64,000 bases of DNA. Origin: Palaemon carinicauda. Taxonomy: Eukaryota > Arthropoda > Malacostraca > Decapoda > Palaemonidae. A program made the translations under genes and the position numbers. The notes below the pieces were generated by a model that made no database searches, was not told the origin of the DNA, and saw only the letters and a program-made list of their open reading frames with translations. Where the stretch lies: the NCBI RefSeq assembly GCF_036898095.1, contig NC_090751.1, forward strand, positions 76,179,994 through 76,243,993, in the 5' to 3' direction. Below, in pieces: positions 41,394 to 52,499 of the stretch. The first letter of the stretch is position 1. Each line of letters begins with the position of its first letter.

Positions 41394-43726
41394 ATGGCGA
41401 ACCCACCGAAACCCGTTGACGACCAATCCGCTTCCTCTCTGGTTGACTATTCCAGGAAAATAGTTCACTCGGTGGACTCGCATTCATCCAGTGCTATTAC
41501 TCTGGAACTTTTCATTCCAACTTCCCCCAGATGCCAGAGAAATAAAAACTCTGGCAGTGTAAATGAATATTTAAGGGTCCTATATTGTGAGGGAATTACT
41601 CGCAATGGGAATTATGAAGAATTATTTAATGTTCTGAAAAAGTTTGGAGATATAACAAGAATGAAACTGCAGCTCTCCAAAGATAAACAAGGATTTGAGG
41701 CTTATGTCACTTTTAGTAACACATTACAAGCTACAAATGCTTTTCATGAAATAAGAAATGGTAAAGTTTCTGACCTTTCTTGTCGAGTGAAATTGCTTAG
41801 TATAAAAAATGTTTTAGACTCGGAATATGACTTTATACCCAAATGCTCTGCCTTGCATGAAGAAGTTCTGGAAAATACCAGAATAGTACCAGAACCAGTC
41901 TGGTATGTTGCTTCATACAAGGAGGGCTGTAATAATCTGATAAAGGGGTATGAATGTATTGAAAAAAAGGTAGGCTGTATTCCACAGGGAAATTTAACAC
42001 GCTATGGCCGTTGTCTGCTTATTAAAGCAGGTAACAAATCTCAAGCTGTATTATTGAATAATTTTAAAGCTTCCTCGTCAGATATAATTCAGAGAGTCTC
42101 TCCTCACCACTCTTACAACCACACAAGAGGAATTATTTATAGTAGGGATCTAAGTGAATTTTCTGATGAAGATATACTGAAAAGATGCCCAGCTACCGTT
42201 CTTAAAGCTAAAAAACTAAAAGGGAATAATAATGCAATTTGTTTAATCTTTTCATCACATTACCAACCAGATTACATCAAGATCAGACACTTAAACATTC
42301 CGGTCAAGAAATTCCACCCACGACCAATGCAATGTTATAAGTGTTACAAGTATGGCCACATTAATGTAAAGTGTACTAATAAGAAAAGATGTTATATTTG
42401 TTCCGAATTTCATGATCCCAACGAATTCCATGATACCTCCGCCGATTTTACTCATGAAAAGTTTGGTTTCCATTGTGAGGGAGCTCACTCTCCCAATTCT
42501 AAACTGTGTCCTCAGTACAAACTGGAGCAATCAATAATTGAGACTGCCAATAATGAGCATATAACTTTTGGTGCAGCAAGGAAGAAACTTAATGGTTCTA
42601 ATCCAACATATGCCAGAGTTTTGTCCAATCCCGTAAAGTTAGATAATAATTCAAGGAATACTTACCCCACAGTTACTGCTGGATCTAAATATCCTGAGAT
42701 TTCACCTTCTTCATCAACAAATCCCTCAAGGCCTGACAAGATTTCCAATAATTCCAGCAAGCCACAGAACTCTCATCCAGTTCCAGCTATTCTGGAAAAC
42801 AATAATAGCAGTAGAATAAACAAAAAACCAAATAACAAAGTAGGCCAAAATGGTCCCTTAAAGCAAGAAGACCTAATTCCACTGCAAAACCGTTTCAACA
42901 CACTTGCCACAGACAGTGCCAGCAAGGCTATAGAAAACATAGGAGAAATAGAGATGGTTGATATCGAGCCCCATAAATCAAAATGCGTGAGCAAGAAAAG
43001 AGTAATTGAAGATACAACACCACCCAAACCCAAAAAAACAAATAATATAGAATTTATACCAGATGCAATTGAAATGGATATCGAAAAATTACTAGAACTC
43101 CCAACCTCTGGACCCGAACCTAACACAGTCAATAACCACATCACTAAACAAGTGATAAACGTTGAAGTCCATAGGAATCCCCATGACCCTCAAGGAAGTG
43201 AAAGCAAGTCGAATAATAATGCACCCATTAAAGAAATAAGCCCTTCTCCAGTTCTAGGTATGACTGGAAAACTAATGCTTTCACGTAAAACAATGGCAGA
43301 AAATACAACACACACAGTTTCATGTGGTTGTAACGATTGCTTCATGGCAGAATTCAATGACCCTAAAAATCTAAATGTACATAAGATGAATAATATAATA
43401 GATAATTTTACTAAGAACAAAAACAAAAACCAGTACAGTATGGCAAATTAGAAAGCCACAATGCTGGTTGTATGTGTGTTGACCATCTAATAAAGAAACG
43501 TGCAACAGGCACCCTCCAACTGGAAAAATTTATAGAAAAACTTAACCTTAATCCAAATGACACCCAGGAAGCTAATACAAACAAGAGTAAAACCCAGGGA
43601 GCCATACCCAAGGAACCAAATCTTGATTCAAAAACTACAACTAGCGTAGTCAAGCAGAAACCCGTCTCCAACAGAATAAGCAGAAATAATGCCTTACCCA
43701 GTGGAAATTTATCTTCTTTGCCGTAA
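41394..43726 (+). pseudogene. L1 ORF1: RRM-like and zinc-knuckle protein, one frameshift
   Basis: The ATG at 41394 gives MANPPKPVDDQSAS. The frame is open to 43451 (685 codons). An RRM-like segment (residues about 58-120, YLRVLYCEGITRNG to FHEI) is followed by CCHC-type fingers (CYKCYKYGHINVKC, CYICSEFHD and a third with HSPNSKLC; about 314-385). A long Asn/Ser/Pro-rich linker leads to a Cys motif VSCGCNDCFMAEF. Just after it the frame stops at YSMAN, but the next frame (to 43726) continues with GCMCVDHLIKKRATG, as if a single shift near 43440 split the true C-terminus. ORF1 proteins bind LINE RNA in the ribonucleoprotein. Confidence 0.85.
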
Positions 43727-46700
43727 CGTTCAATCCTTACATAATTCAGTGGAATATTAATGGTCTTAAAACCCGTTTACATTTAGGGGAAATCCAAAGA
43801 CTATTGAAAAATTATAACCCTATTGCAATATGCTTACAACATACTAATGATACTGTTCCTTCAATAGGAAACTACAATTTAGCATCTCGCTCAATCCCTT
43901 CTCCAAATACTTTAGGGACTGCAGTATATGTTCATAATAAAGTAACTTACGATGCTTTAATATTTAACACATCAGAATTTCAATTATCTGGAGTTAGATT
44001 ACATCTAAATAACGACACTTTTAATATCTATAATATGTACAATCAACCCTCTTTCAACTATGATATACAAAATCTACCTAAAGTACTCCCAAATATGCAA
44101 GAGGATATGCTATTACTAGGAGACTTCAACTCCCATAACTCCATATGGGACACCAATTGTGTTGATGTTGACATAAATGGTTCAAAGGTTGAACAGATGA
44201 TGAATGATCATAACCTCTGTATATTGAATGAGGCAGAGAGTAGCACTTACTATTCAAAAGCTCATGGAACCTATTCGTCAATAGATTTAACTCTGTGTTC
44301 CAATAATATTGTTGATAGGTTCGAATGGAATGTCTTAGACGACCTGTTTACCAGTGATCATTTTCCTATTTTGATTACCATATTAGGACATACACCAACT
44401 TCTTCGATCCAACGATATAATACAGATAAAGCTGACTGGGATAAGTTCAAGTTTTACACTAAGCAAGTGCCTCCCTTTGATTACTCCCAAGATCATGATA
44501 AAACAAATGATGACGTTGTGAATTATATCACACAAGCGGCTGATAAATCGATACCTCTGACTGGCACCCGACAGTTAAAACATTCAGTCCCATGGTGGTC
44601 AGAGACATTAACCCAACTGATAAACGAAAAGCATGCAGTTGGAAGAAAATTAGAAACCCTAAATAAAAGATTCAAAAATTTGAGCACTGGTCCCCTAATG
44701 TTAGGGAATAAAATAAACAAACTGGTTGACATAGCAATAGAAATTAGTGTTTTGAAACCATATTTTAATAGGGTTTCTGCTAAATTCAGAAAGGAAGTAA
44801 TTAAAGGCAAGATAATTTCATGGCAAAAATACGTGTCAAGCATATCGGATAATACTTCTGTGCAGAAGGTGGTGCAGAAGTTTAGGAAGATTAATGGCTC
44901 TTACAGCAAATCAGCGAGACACGCATTAATGCATAACGGCTCGTTAATACATGATACTCAGACAATCTCTAATATTATCGGCCATAATATTGAAAATATA
45001 AGCAGCATTGATAATTTAGATGCCCACTTTCGAGCCATTAAAAGAAGAGAAGAAGCAACACCATTGAACTTTGATACTATGGAGGATATATATTACAATA
45101 AAAGATTCACTGAAGAGGAGTTGGAATTTGCCTTATCTAATTGTAGGTCAACAGCCCCGGGTAAAGATAAGATAAATTTCGATATGATTAGAAATCTAGC
45201 CCCTTTAGCTAAAGCATATCTATTGGATTTTTACAATCATCTTTGGACCAAACACCTATTTCCAAAGGCATGGAAACATGCAATAGTAATACCAATAGTA
45301 AAGGCAGGGAAAGATCCAAGTAATCCAAACAATTACAGACTAATTTCATTAACCAGTTGCATATGTAAATTACTGGAAAAAATGGTAAATTATAGACTAA
45401 ATTGGTGTTTACGTCGCAATAATATTCTATCAACTTCTCAATTTGGCTCACAATCAGAACGATCTTCTTTGGATTCACTTTCACACTTAGAAAATTATAT
45501 ACGTAGAGGCTTTGAACGAAAACAGATCACAGTAGCCATATTTTTTGATATTCAAAAGGCATATGATACAACGTGGAGACACTCGATACTAAAATCCTTA
45601 CATCAGAATGGTTTTCGAGGACACCTTCCTATTTTTATTAGAAATTTTATTGGTGGAAGAACGTTTCAAACTCGTATTGATAACATTTACTCCGAATCTT
45701 TTAATCTTGACAGTGGTGTACCGCAAGGCAGTGTTTTAAGCGGGACACTTTTTGCATTGGCAATTAACGACATTGTTAATCAAATGCCGCAAGGAGTGCA
45801 AAGTAGTCTGTATGTAGATGACTTTGCAATTTACTATTCCTCCAATAGCCTGCATCATTTACAAAGGATTCTAAATAGTGCCACTAGAAAAATACTAGCG
45901 TGGACCGCATCTGTTGGTTTTAGACTTTCGGCAGAAAAAACTCAAGCCATAATGTTTTATAAAAATAATAGATGGAAGCAAAACCAAGATATCAATCTAA
46001 CATTGGGCAACGTACAAATCCAATTTCAAGATAAGGTAAAGTTTTTGGGACTAATTTTTGACACCCATTTGAATTGGAAAGCACATGTATCATACATCAA
46101 ATCCAAATGTAACAGTGCTCTTAATTTAATGAGGAAATTATCTCACACAACCTGGGGTGCAAGGAGATCAACTTTACTAATGATGTATAAAGCATTAGTA
46201 TTATCAAGAATTGATTATGGTAGCCCAATTTATGGTTCAGGATCAGAAGCAACTTTGAAATCTTTAGATCCAATACACACTCGAGGCCTGAGAATTTGTA
46301 GCGGAGCATTTAGATCTTCCCCAAATCTCTCAGTTTTATGTGAAATTGGAGAACCCCCATTGTCTTTGCATCGGGATTTTGTAACAATGCGGAGTGCATT
46401 GAAAATTTTATTCACTAATTCTCCAACAAAAAAGCTTTTTAATGAGAGGGACATATTTATAAACAACCATGAACCACCATTCCCAATTAGGGCAAACAGA
46501 CTGTTACAATCAACAAACGTTAAAGTGAATCTTATCCAACCATCTTTATTTCCCCCACCTTGGATTATGACAAGGACAAGAATCTGTTCTCATCTGTTTT
46601 ATTTATCAAAAAAATTCACTTATACTCCGAGTCACCACAAGCAAATTACCATAGAACATATTCAGAGAAAAGGTCCTCACTATGCAATATATACTGATGG

Positions 46701-47748
46701 TTCTAAATCCCCAATGGGTACTGGATGTGCTGCAGTATCTTTAGGTGGAACACAACAATTATCGTTGCCAAAAGAATCTTCAGTATTTACATCAGAGTTA
46801 TATGCCATTTTACAAGCAATCAATATGATTAAAACCATTGAAGACAGGAAGAATTTTAAATTTGTCATCTATTCAGATTCTCAAAGTGCCATAGTGGCTC
46901 TTAAAAACTATACTCATAGGAACCACTTGATCCTAAGAATTCAGAGAAAAGGTCCTCACTATGCAATATATACTGATGGTTCTAAATCCCCAATGGGTAC
47001 TGGATGTGCTGCAGTATCTTTAGGTGGAACACAACAATTATCGTTGCCAAAAGAATCTTCAGTATTTACATCAGAGTTATATGCCATTTTACAAGCAATC
47101 AATATGATTAAAACCATTGAAGACAGGAAGAATTTTAAATTTGTCATCTATTCAGATTCTCAAAGTGCCATAGTGGCTCTTAAAAACTATACTCATAGGA
47201 ACCACTTGATCCTAAGAATTAAAGACCTCATAAGTAAATTATCTTCTCAGTGTGTAAGTGTCGAGTTATGCTGGATACCGGCTCATGTTGGAGTTGTTGG
47301 TAATGAAAAGGCGGATGCTGCTGCTAAAGAAGCCATTAAATTACCACAACAAAACGTTGACCTCCCAGTTGGAGTTTTGATTACATTATTAAGGCATTTC
47401 ATATTGGAAAAATGGCAGAATGTTTGGAATAATGTGCCAGAAAATAATAAATTAAGGCAAATTAAACCGAAGGTTGCTCCTTGGGATTCCTCGACACAAA
47501 AGAACAAGAGAACAGAAGTAATTTTAACCAGATTACGAATTGGGCACTCGAGATTAACCCATGAATTTTTAATGAGTACACCTCATGGCACTGTTCCAAT
47601 GTGCAGTGAGTGTGATACTTTTTTATCTATTAAACATATATTTTCGGTTTGTAAAGTTTTTCAGCGAGAGAGAGAGATATGTTTTGGTCAGAAAACTTTT
47701 TCTGATATTTTAACTGAATCAGTAATTTTTCTGTTTCTAGAATTTTAA
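43690..47748 (+). CDS. L1 ORF2: endonuclease, reverse transcriptase, RNase H polyprotein
   Basis: The frame is open from 43690 to the stop at 47748 with no ATG at its start. The endonuclease begins IIQWNINGLKTR near 43740 and has LLLGDFNSHNSIWD and TSDHFPIL. RT has PGKDKINFDMI, NNYRLISLTS, IFFDIQKAYDTTW (motif A), SGVPQGSVLSGTLF and LYVDDFAIYYS (active site, about 45815). RNase H has YTDGSKSPMGTG, FTSELYAIL, IYSDSQSAIVAL and WIPAHVGVVGNEKADAAA. The first three of these motifs occur twice because 279 bp is duplicated in frame. A CCHC-like finger, CSECDTFLSIKHIFSVC, closes the protein. Start by frameshift or reinitiation from ORF1 is likely. Confidence 0.92.
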   Translation, partial: CLTQWKFIFFAVTFNPYIIQWNINGLKTRLHLGEIQRLLKNYNPIAICLQHTNDTVPSIGNYNLASRSIPSPNTLGTAVYVHNKVTYDALIFNTSEFQLSGVRLHLNNDTFNIYNMYNQPSFNYDIQNLPKVLPNMQEDMLLLGDFNSHNSIWDTNCVDVDINGSKVEQMMNDHNLCILNEAESSTYYSKAHGTYSSIDLTLCSNNIVDRFEWNVLDDLFTSDHFPILITILGHTPTSSIQRYNTDKADWDKFKFYTKQVPPFDYSQDHDKTNDDVVNYITQAADKSIPLTGTRQLKHSVPWWSETLTQLINEKHAVGRKLETLNKRFKNLSTGPLMLGNKINKLVDIAIEISVLKPYFNRVSAKFRKEVIKGKIISWQKYVSSISDNTSVQKVVQKFRKINGSYSKSARHALMHNGSLIHDTQTISNIIGHNIENISSIDNLDAHFRAIKRREEATPLNFDTMEDIYYNKRFTEEELEFALSNCRSTAPGKDKINFDMIRNLAPLAKAYLLDFYNHLWTKHLFPKAWKHAIVIPIVKAGKDPSNPNNYRLISLTSCICKLLEKMVNYRLNWCLRRNNILSTSQFGSQSERSSLDSLSHLENYIRRGFERKQITVAIFFDIQKAYDTTWRHSILKSLHQNGFRGHLPIFIRNFIGGRTFQTRIDNIYSESFNLDSGVPQGSVLSGTLFALAINDIVNQMPQGVQSSLYVDDFAIYYSSNSLHHLQRILNSATRKILAWTASVGFRLSAEKTQAIMFYKNNRWKQNQDINLTLGNVQIQFQDKVKFLGLIFDTHLNWKAHVSYIKSKCNSALNLMRKLSHTTWGARRSTLLMMYKALVLSRIDYGSPIYGSGSEATLKSLDPIHTRGLRICSGAFRSSPNLSVLCEIGEPPLSLHRDFVTMRSALKILFTNSPTKKLFNERDIFINNHEPPFPIRANRLLQSTNVKVNLIQPSLFPPPWIMTRTRICSHLFYLSKKFTYTPSHHKQITIEHIQRKGPHYAIYTDGSKSPMGTGCAAVSLGGTQQLSLPKESSVFTSELYAILQAINMIKTIEDRKNFKFVIYSDSQSAIVALKNYTHRNHLILRIQRKGPHYAIYTDGSKSPMGTGCAAVSLGGTQQLSLPKESSVFTSELYAILQAINMIKTIEDRKNFKFVIYSDSQSAIVALKNYTHRNHLILRIKDLISKLSSQCVSVELCWIPAHVGVVGNEKADAAAKEAIKLPQQNVDLPVGVLITLLRHFILEKWQNVWNNVPENNKLRQIKPKVAPWDSSTQKNKRTEVILTRLRIGHSRLTHEFLMSTPHGTVPMCSECDTFLSIKHIFSVCKVFQREREICFGQKTFSDILTESVIFLFLEF
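46660..47217 (+). repeat. In-frame 279-bp tandem duplication of the RNase H core
   Basis: 46660-46938 and 46939-47217 look identical base for base. The unit encodes 93 residues, IQRKGPHYAIYTDGSKSPMG through NHLILR, with the three acidic RNase H residues. The reading frame is kept across both junctions. Confidence 0.95.
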
Positions 47749-47865
47749 CCTTTTTAAGGAATTCACGTATTATTGATAGAATCTAAAGTTTTACCTAAGT
47801 TTTTTTTAATAATTCATTTTAAATTACATAGATTTAATATATTGTTAATTATTTTCATCACTCAG

Positions 47866-47966
<101 letters not shown>

Positions 47967-48127
47967 ATTCATCCATCTATTCACCCATATTTAGAATATT
48001 TAAAGATTATAAGTATATACTGTATATACATATATATAATTCTTTTTTTTCATTTATTTATTTTTTTTCCTTATCAATTGAATTTTTGATAATCTTATAT
48101 TTCTTTATATCCCGATTTTTTTTCGGG

Positions 48128-48165
48128 CCAGCCCTGTGAGAGTCAAGCTTGACTCATTGGGCTGG
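48128..48165 (+). other. Hairpin at the 3' end of L1
   Basis: CCAGCCC (48128-48134) pairs with GGGCTGG (48159-48165). Inside is the perfect palindrome GAGTCAAGCTTGACTC (48140-48155). It lies 15 bases before the TAA-rich tail. LINE reverse transcriptases often recognise a 3' stem-loop, so this is a candidate. Confidence 0.65.
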
Positions 48166-48197
48166 TAAAACTCCTTCTTTTAATAATAATAATAATA

Positions 48198-49676
48198 ATT
48201 GAAAAAGAGAAAGACCTCCATCTCTCTCGCCTCCTACCATAAGAAACGTTAAAAGTCGCAACTTCAAATATGATGATGTCTTGTCTGCTAATGTTTCTGA
48301 TCAACTGGAAGGTAAATTGAATAAATCAGAAATTCAATTTGAGGTCCACCATCCTCCTCAACAATTAGATCAAAAGGGGACAAAGAAAAAGACGAACACA
48401 AAACCCAATATATCAAGATCCTCTCTAGAGATACCACCGGGAAATATTGTTAGATCAAATATTACCAATGGGAAGACTTCATCCAAGGTGTCTTCCAAAA
48501 GATAAACCATAGTTTTTTCCTCCATTTTGCAATGGAATTGCCAGAGTTTAAGGGCAAAATATGAAAAACTTAAGCTTCTCATACATGAGCACTCCCCTAT
48601 AACTGTATGTCTACAGGAGAGCACACTCGATGCTAACACTCCTTGTCCTCGAGATTATATTAGCTATAGGACACCATATGATCAATGAGCAGGAAACCAT
48701 GGGGGAAGTCTTATATACGTTTGTCGAGATGTTCCCCAAATATCTTTGTCCATCTGTACCCCTCTGCAGGCAGTGGTTGAACAGATTGATATAGGGAGAA
48801 AATACACAATCTGTTCTTTTTACTTGCCTCCAAATGATAACATCTCATATGATAATATAGTAGAGGTGATTAAACAACTCCCACAACCTTTTCTCTTATT
48901 AGGAGATCTTAATATTAGACATCCTTTTTGGGGTAATGTTTAGGTAAACACAGGGGGTAATATTATGTCATCAATTTTGGAGAATGAAGATGTAGGACTT
49001 CTTAATACAGGAGAGCCCACACACAGACAGGTACCTTGTCCTGCATTAACCTATCAGTTGCCAGCTCTGTCTTCTCGATTTTAATTGGAGAACATTAGCT
49101 GATTGGCATACTAGTGATCATGCACCAATCATTATAAACACCCAACAATGGTCCGCCTTCACAGAGATTGCCACTGTAGAATCTTGATAAGGCGGACTTG
49201 GATAGATTTCGTGAGCGAAGTGAAATTGAAGGAAATGCAGAACTGTTTGAAAGTGTTGATGATGTCATAGACTTACTTAATGGAACTCTTCACACAGCAG
49301 GAGTCAATTCCATTCCCAAAACAACAGGGATATTCAATCGACGACCAGTCCCTTTGTGGTCATCAGAAATAACTGCCCTGCACTGAGCCACAAGAGAGCC
49401 TTTAACTTGATTGCGCAGGTGCCGCACTGAGGAGAATTTAGTCTTATACAAGAAATATAGAGCATAGTTCCGTCGTGCCATGAAAGAAGCTAGGCGCCAG
49501 CCTTGGGTGTCATTTGTTTCCTCCATTAACAGTAGAACACCAACAACATATGTGTGGAGGAAAGTGAAAAAAGATAGCCGGCAAATTCACCCCAAACCCA
49601 CCACCAGTGTTGAGGATAAATGATCAGTATATGACTGGAGCAGCCAAAGTTAGCAATGCTCTGGCTGATCATTTTT
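48198..49676 (+). pseudogene. LINE copy L2 continued: ORF1 tail and ORF2 endonuclease
   Basis: After L1, L2 continues with an Arg/Pro-rich ORF1 end (RPPSLSPPTIRNVK, as in L3 near 38280). ORF2 starts near 48525 with LQWNCQSLRAKYEKLKLLIH. The endonuclease shows VCLQESTLDANTP, LLLGDLNIRHPFWGN (about 48895-48940) and DHAPIIINTQQW (about 49120). Several stops are present. The frame reads NALADHF at the point where DIRS C inserted, and continues after 52827. Confidence 0.8.
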
Positions 49677-49679
49677 AAA

Positions 49680-49840
49680 CATTTAAACTTACCCGCTGGT
49701 TATATATAATAGCTTTACTCTTCTGTCCGGCAGAAAATTCAAAACTCGCGGCAATCGCATAGATATGCCAGGTATACACTAGCGCCACCACGGAGCTAGG
49801 TCGAACTATCCTTCCTAGTACCAGATTTTCTTCTGCTGCC
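49680..49840. repeat. DIRS C 5' inverted terminal repeat
   Basis: CTTACCCGCTGGTTATATAT through CCTTCCTAGTACCAGATTTT is the reverse complement of the segment ending near 52795, with scattered changes. Confidence 0.88.
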
Positions 49841-50038
49841 ATATTGGCAACAGCTTTGGAAATTCATTTGCCGTTTATCAGGAATTAACAGTGTTCTTGG
49901 TGATTTACAGTTGTTTATTGGTTTTGACTTTCGCAATTATTGGACTCGCTTACGGATTCTCTTGAATACCTATTGAATTGGATTATTTGGATTATTTTTT
50001 TACCCTTGCTTGATTTTGATCTCTATTTACATTTCAAA

Positions 50039-51524
50039 ATGGCTGACCCCTCCCCTTCATATAGGAAGTGTGTGAAAGGGTGTAAAACTCGGCTTCCAAA
50101 AGCCTCTGTTGATCCCCATACGATTTGCATTAAATGTAGGGGTAAAATTTGTAATTTTGAAGATAGATGTCAAGAATGTATTGAATTATCCGAGAGTCAG
50201 TGGTTGGCTTATGAACGCTACTCTTGCAAATTAGAAAGAGATAGAATCAGACGTAGTTCCTCTCGATCAAGGGATTTATCATTTTCTAATGTCAGTGAAC
50301 CTAATTCTTCCCCTGTAGTGGTAGATTCTGAACCTAATCCTGTTCAATCTGAGCCGACATTGAAAGATATGATGACAGCGACAATCTTCCGCAATCTTTG
50401 ATTTAATCAGGTAGTCATTTGTTCCTTGAGAGTGCCCTGAACAAGGGTATTAGTTGAGATCCTGTCAGCCTAGGTTATTCACCGTTTGACAGCTCCTAGA
50501 GTTCAAGGGTGGAATCGCTAGCAGCGGACAGAGACCAAATTATATCCGAAGTTAATCTGCTTAAAAGTGGTAATATTAATAGTGCTATTAATGTGTTCAG
50601 TGATGTGGAGGGTGCGTCTGCGCGTTCTTGTCGTTCACCTAGCCTCAGACCTCTTGCAAGCCCCCGAACCCATGGGAGAAGTAAAGTCGATCAGCGAAAG
50701 GGAACGAGAGGCGTCATCAATCGCGCAGACGAACCTTCGAGCGTTCCTGTTGTCTCGATGTCACAGATCGCTCACCCTCACCATGGGAAAGGTGAGGTTA
50801 GTTTTTTATCCTCATCCTCGGTTGAAGCTACACATGGCAAAGTCTGGTGTCAAGCTTCCTGACCCCTTAAAAGAAAGGCGGACGAAGGCGTGCAGCGACG
50901 CGATCCATCACCGCAAGCGCCTGTCTATAGCCATTGGGATTCGCCAGAGCGTTTTCAATTGTCTGCTCAATGTTCTCCTCCTAAACGTACTAACAAAATG
51001 TCGGAGATTGGCAAGGGGATAATTCAGACTGAATCAGAGCTTATTCCTGAGTCTGGTGTTACGGTGCATGTACCACCGCTTCCATCGGACTGGATTCCAT
51101 CTCCCGATTATGTGGAGCATTATGCGAGCGACAAAGAGGGCGAATTCGTTATGGAAGTTTCGACTCCTGTTTCGCTTAAAGTTGATCCTAAGTGGTCTAT
51201 GCTGCTTGACATGAAGGAGCAACTATCAACGTTTATGCATTCTTATCAGCCCGCGGTCAGCAAAGCATTGGTTCGTCTTGATTCCGATCGTGACGCGATG
51301 TCGCATAGGCGGCCTACCTTTACACGCGATGTTGAGCTGCTTCTACTAAGTCTGCTAGTGCTCATAGAGTTCCTATTTCTCTTAACAACAAACAAGCGAG
51401 TGAGCGTGACGTCGAGAGTCATCATTCCAGGCGCGACGACAAGCGCCAAGCAGCTGAGCGCGAAGTCACGCGCCAGGCGCCTGAACGGGACATGGCGCGG
51501 CTAGCTAAGCGTGACTTAAAACAT
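50039..51524 (+). pseudogene. DIRS C gag with Cys-rich N-terminus, interrupted
   Basis: The ATG at 50039 opens MADPSPSYRKCVKGCKTRLP. Residues 10-60 hold seven cysteines in the pattern KCVKGC, HTICIKCRGKIC, RCQEC, likely binding zinc. An Arg/Ser patch RRSSSRSRDLS follows. At about 50380 a 125-bp copy of the element's own 3' noncoding region cuts in and shifts the frame. Gag continues at about 50506 (VESLAADRDQIISEV), passes one TGA near 50860, and reads on as DPKWSMLLDMKEQLSTFMHS until a charged Arg/Glu-rich stretch near 51400-51520. There it joins recombinase sequence. Confidence 0.78.
50380..50504 (+). repeat. Copy of the DIRS C 3' noncoding region inside gag
   Basis: This stretch matches 52202-52326 with one visible mismatch (CAGCCTAG versus CAGCATAG), in the same orientation. 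It includes the conserved hairpin. Confidence 0.93.
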
Positions 51525-52138
51525 AAAGATCTAACTTTAAAGACTTTATTTTTTAGTAAGCTTAGGAACAGCTAAAAGGGTCAGTGAAGTTCATGCTTTT
51601 AGCAAAAACATTGGCTTTAGAAACAGCAAAGCTATATGCTCCCTGCTGCTTGATTTTCTAGACAAAAACGAACGTCCTTCTCACCCATGGCCGAAATCTT
51701 TCAAAATTGCTAACCTCTCTGATTTGGTGGGTGACGAACTAGAGAAGGTTCTTTGTCCTGTTAGAGCACTAAGGTTCTATATAGACAGGACTAAAGGTTT
51801 AAGAGGCAGTTCAGCAGCTCTTTGGTGTGCTGTCAAAAAGCCTGCTTTTCCTATGTCTAAAAATGCCTTATCATATCTCATAAGACTGTGGTGAGGCAGA
51901 TCTTAAGCTCTTGAAAGTTAAGACTCATGAAGTTAGAGCTGTGGCAACTTCTGTGGCTTTTAAACAAAATAGTTCTCAGTAAAGTATAATGGATACAACG
52001 TTTTGGAAAAGTAAATCTGTATTCGCATCACATTATTTAAAGCGTGTCCAGACTATTTATGAGGACTGCTACACTTTGGGTCCATTCGTATCAGCGAATG
52101 CAGTAGTAGGTGAAGGATCTACCACTACACTCCCTTAA
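51525..52138 (+). pseudogene. DIRS C tyrosine recombinase, C-terminal part
   Basis: It starts at LTLKTLFF with the first catalytic Arg region (GTAKRVSEVHAFSKNI, about 51565-51615). A deletion near 51885 removes about 60 bases relative to copy A. HEVRAVATSVAFKQN (about 51925-51970), a stop near 51979, DTTFWKSKS and FASHYLKRVQT follow. The frame breaks rule out activity. Confidence 0.82.
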
Positions 52139-52283
52139 TCCCTAGTACCCTTTTCCCCTCTTGGAACTTGTATATATTTTTATGATTGGAGGAAATTGTT
52201 AGACAATCTTCCGCAATCTTTGATTTAATCAGGTAGTCATTTGTTCCTTGAGAGTGCCCTGAACAAGGGTATTAGTTGAGATC

Positions 52284-52314
52284 CTGTCAGCATAGGTTAT
52301 TCACCGTTTGACAG
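52284..52314 (+). other. Predicted RNA hairpin in DIRS C 3' region
   Basis: The outer stem is CTGTCA with TGACAG and the inner stem is GGT with ACC. The position matches the hairpins of copies A and B, but the stem sequence differs with pairing kept. Confidence 0.5.
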
Positions 52315-52499
52315 CTCCTAGAGTTCTTCAGCCGCCTGGGTGGATCGCTGGTTCTCAAAGGACAGCAGACTTATTAATGCAGAGAACCATTGAAGTCAGC
52401 TTCCTGAATAGGTACGAACCCTTAAGCTAAGTTTTGTTTCAAACTCTTAAGTGAAAGTCCATTAATGTTGCTGTCTCTGACCCGCCACCAAGGGTGTCA

